A DNA stretch of 6,476 bases from Anaerolineae bacterium (GTDB lineage Bacteria > Chloroflexota > Anaerolineae > JADYZS01). The position numbers and the translations under genes were made by a program. Shown one piece after another: positions 5,586-6,476 of the stretch. Positions within the stretch are counted from its first letter, which is position 1; every line of letters starts with the position of its first letter. The notes beneath the pieces are model-generated. The model ran no database searches. It worked only from the letters and a program-made list of their open reading frames with translations, and was not told the DNA's origin. Location of the stretch: positions 1-6,476 of the forward strand of contig JADYZS010000454.1 of the NCBI GenBank assembly GCA_020853075.1. Direction: 5' to 3'.

Positions 5586-6314
5586 ATGAGATACCTGGAT
5601 GAGGTGATGGCCTTGCTGCAAGAGGTGCGCTGGACGCAGGCAGAAGCGGTGGAACGCGCGGCGGCGACGCTGGCCGATACGATTGCCAACGACCACCTCA
5701 TATTCGTCTTTGGCCCCTCCCACGCGAGCATTCTGGCCCAGGAACTCTTCTACCGGGCCGGCGGCCTCGTGCCGGTGAACGCGATCCTGCCACCCGGATT
5801 GACCACCAACGTCCACCCCATCACCCTGACCACGCGCCTGGAGCGGCTGCCGGGGTTTGGGACTCAGATCGTGGCCGAGACGCCCATCGGTGCAGGCGAC
5901 GTCCTCATCGTCATCTCGGTGTCGGGCCGCAACATCACGGCGGTGGAGGTGGCGCAGAAGGCGAAGGCACGCGGGGCGACGATTCTAGCGGTGACGGCGG
6001 TCAAGTACTCTCAGGCCGTCGCGCCGCGTCAGCCGGGGACGCCGCGCCTCTACGAAGTGGCAGACCTGGTTCTGGATCTCTCCTCGCCGGTAGGGGATGC
6101 GCTGGTGGAGGTCGCCGGGCTGCGGCAGCGCGTCGGACCTTCTTCCACGGTGGTAGGGGCCGCGCTCTTGAACTCGGTGGTGGTGCGCACCGCCGAACTC
6201 CTGCTAGAACGGGAGCACGAGCCGCCGGTCTTCATGAGCGCCAACGTGGACGGCAGCGAGGAGCACAACCGGCGCTGGCTGGAGCGTTACGCCGGGCGGC
6301 TGACCTATCTGTAG
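5586..6314 (+). CDS. SIS-domain phosphosugar-binding protein (UPF0309-like), second tandem copy
   Basis: 242 residues, one SIS domain, paralogous to the preceding gene. Shared blocks include AQELFYRAGGLV (51-62), GDVLIVISVSGRNITAVEVA (104-123) and RLYEVADLVLDL (154-165). This copy keeps more of the UPF0309 consensus: FYRAGGLVPVNAIL (55-68), VGPSSTVVGAALLN (183-196) and the C-terminal PPVFMSANVDGSEEHN (213-228). The first loop is FGPSHAS (42-48) instead of the usual FGSGHS, so Pro replaces Ser and Ser replaces Gly. ATG follows the previous TGA with no gap; AAAGGA at 5574-5579 is six bases upstream. Two unequal adjacent copies suggest a heterodimer or two different phosphosugar substrates, since SIS proteins usually act as dimers or larger. 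No terminator is visible directly after the stop. Confidence 0.87.
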   Translation: MRYLDEVMALLQEVRWTQAEAVERAAATLADTIANDHLIFVFGPSHASILAQELFYRAGGLVPVNAILPPGLTTNVHPITLTTRLERLPGFGTQIVAETPIGAGDVLIVISVSGRNITAVEVAQKAKARGATILAVTAVKYSQAVAPRQPGTPRLYEVADLVLDLSSPVGDALVEVAGLRQRVGPSSTVVGAALLNSVVVRTAELLLEREHEPPVFMSANVDGSEEHNRRWLERYAGRLTYL

Positions 6315-6335
6315 GGTTTCCAATCCAATTACCTA

Positions 6336-6364
6336 TTGCGTCCTGACCGGCAACGTGCTATAGT
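6336..6364 (+). promoter_or_regulatory. Sigma70-type promoter candidate pointing out of the window
   Basis: TTGCGT (6336-6341) as -35, a 17-base spacer, and an extended -10 TGCTATAGT (6356-6364). Start of transcription would be near 6370. The gene it serves lies beyond the window. The TGnTATA form matches the promoter at 1306-1314. Confidence 0.55.
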
Positions 6365-6409
6365 AAGGCTACGCATGGGTTGGGGGATGCGGCATATTTC
6401 CTGGCCGTC

Positions 6410-6469
6410 CACGAATACAAAGCACGAATACACGAATGGCTCGTAGAGAATGTTATTCGTGTATTCGTG
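6410..6469. repeat. ACGAAT-type intergenic repeat: direct repeats plus 15-bp inverted repeat
   Basis: CACGAATAC occurs at 6410-6418 and 6423-6431 and continues as CACGAAT at 6431-6437. The arm CACGAATACACGAAT (6423-6437) is exactly inverted as ATTCGTGTATTCGTG (6455-6469) across a 17-base spacer, so a long hairpin can form; a few G-U pairs extend it. It lies between a promoter and whatever gene follows, so it would be transcribed. Short ACGAAT palindromes of this kind resemble dispersed intergenic repeats of environmental bacterial genomes; copy number here cannot be judged from one window. Confidence 0.75.
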
Positions 6470-6476
6470 TGTCCTC

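Noticed and set aside
4854..6314. MurQ (N-acetylmuramic acid 6-phosphate etherase) for the SIS genes
   Set aside because: Both proteins are about 240 residues, shorter than MurQ, and match the UPF0309 pattern (RAGGL, SANVDG in the second copy).
6410..6469. CRISPR array at the right edge
   Set aside because: The units are too short (9-15 bases), irregularly spaced and partly overlapping, with no spacer-repeat periodicity.

Overview
The window reads as a high-GC chromosomal segment from a bacterium, most plausibly a Chloroflexota (Anaerolineae-like) genome. This rests on the thiolase + DUF35 pair, the SIS/UPF0309 pair next to a BadF-type amino-sugar kinase, the TGnTATAAT-type promoters and the ACGAAT-type intergenic repeat. 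The taxonomic call is an inference from gene content and style. All supported genes are on the + strand.

Left block (1-1288): the C-terminal part of a thiolase, cut by the window edge, then a complete DUF35 zinc-ribbon/OB-fold protein. In archaea and some bacteria these two are partners in an acetyl-CoA/acetoacetyl-CoA condensing complex, often with HMG-CoA synthase, which would lie outside the window.

Control region (1289-1482): an extended -10 promoter lies inside an imperfect dyad. It is followed by a strongly structured leader (a 14-bp hairpin with one bulge) and a textbook-looking intrinsic terminator that ends just before the ribosome binding site of the next gene. It is either a small RNA gene or an attenuator controlling the next operon.

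Central block (1483-3889): three tightly packed genes, visibly poorer in GC than both flanks. They encode an amino-group DNA methyltransferase (TSPPY motif), a LAGLIDADG-fold protein that has lost the catalytic acid in both motifs, and a 174-residue protein with a PD-(D/E)XK nuclease signature (D...ECK...Q...Y). I interpret this as a restriction-modification-like cassette. An inactive homing-endonuclease-type protein would supply DNA recognition or control, and the small PD-(D/E)XK protein would cut. This is the most interesting part of the window.

Right block (3891-6314): a BadF/BadG-type N-acetylglucosamine kinase-like gene starting one base after the nuclease stop codon, then two tandem paralogous SIS-domain phosphosugar proteins of the UPF0309 type. 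They are spaced like a single operon for amino-sugar phosphorylation and phosphosugar handling.

Right edge (6315-6476): no gene is visible. It holds a good sigma70-type promoter facing right, then short direct repeats and a perfect 15-bp inverted repeat of an ACGAAT-type intergenic element running to the window end.
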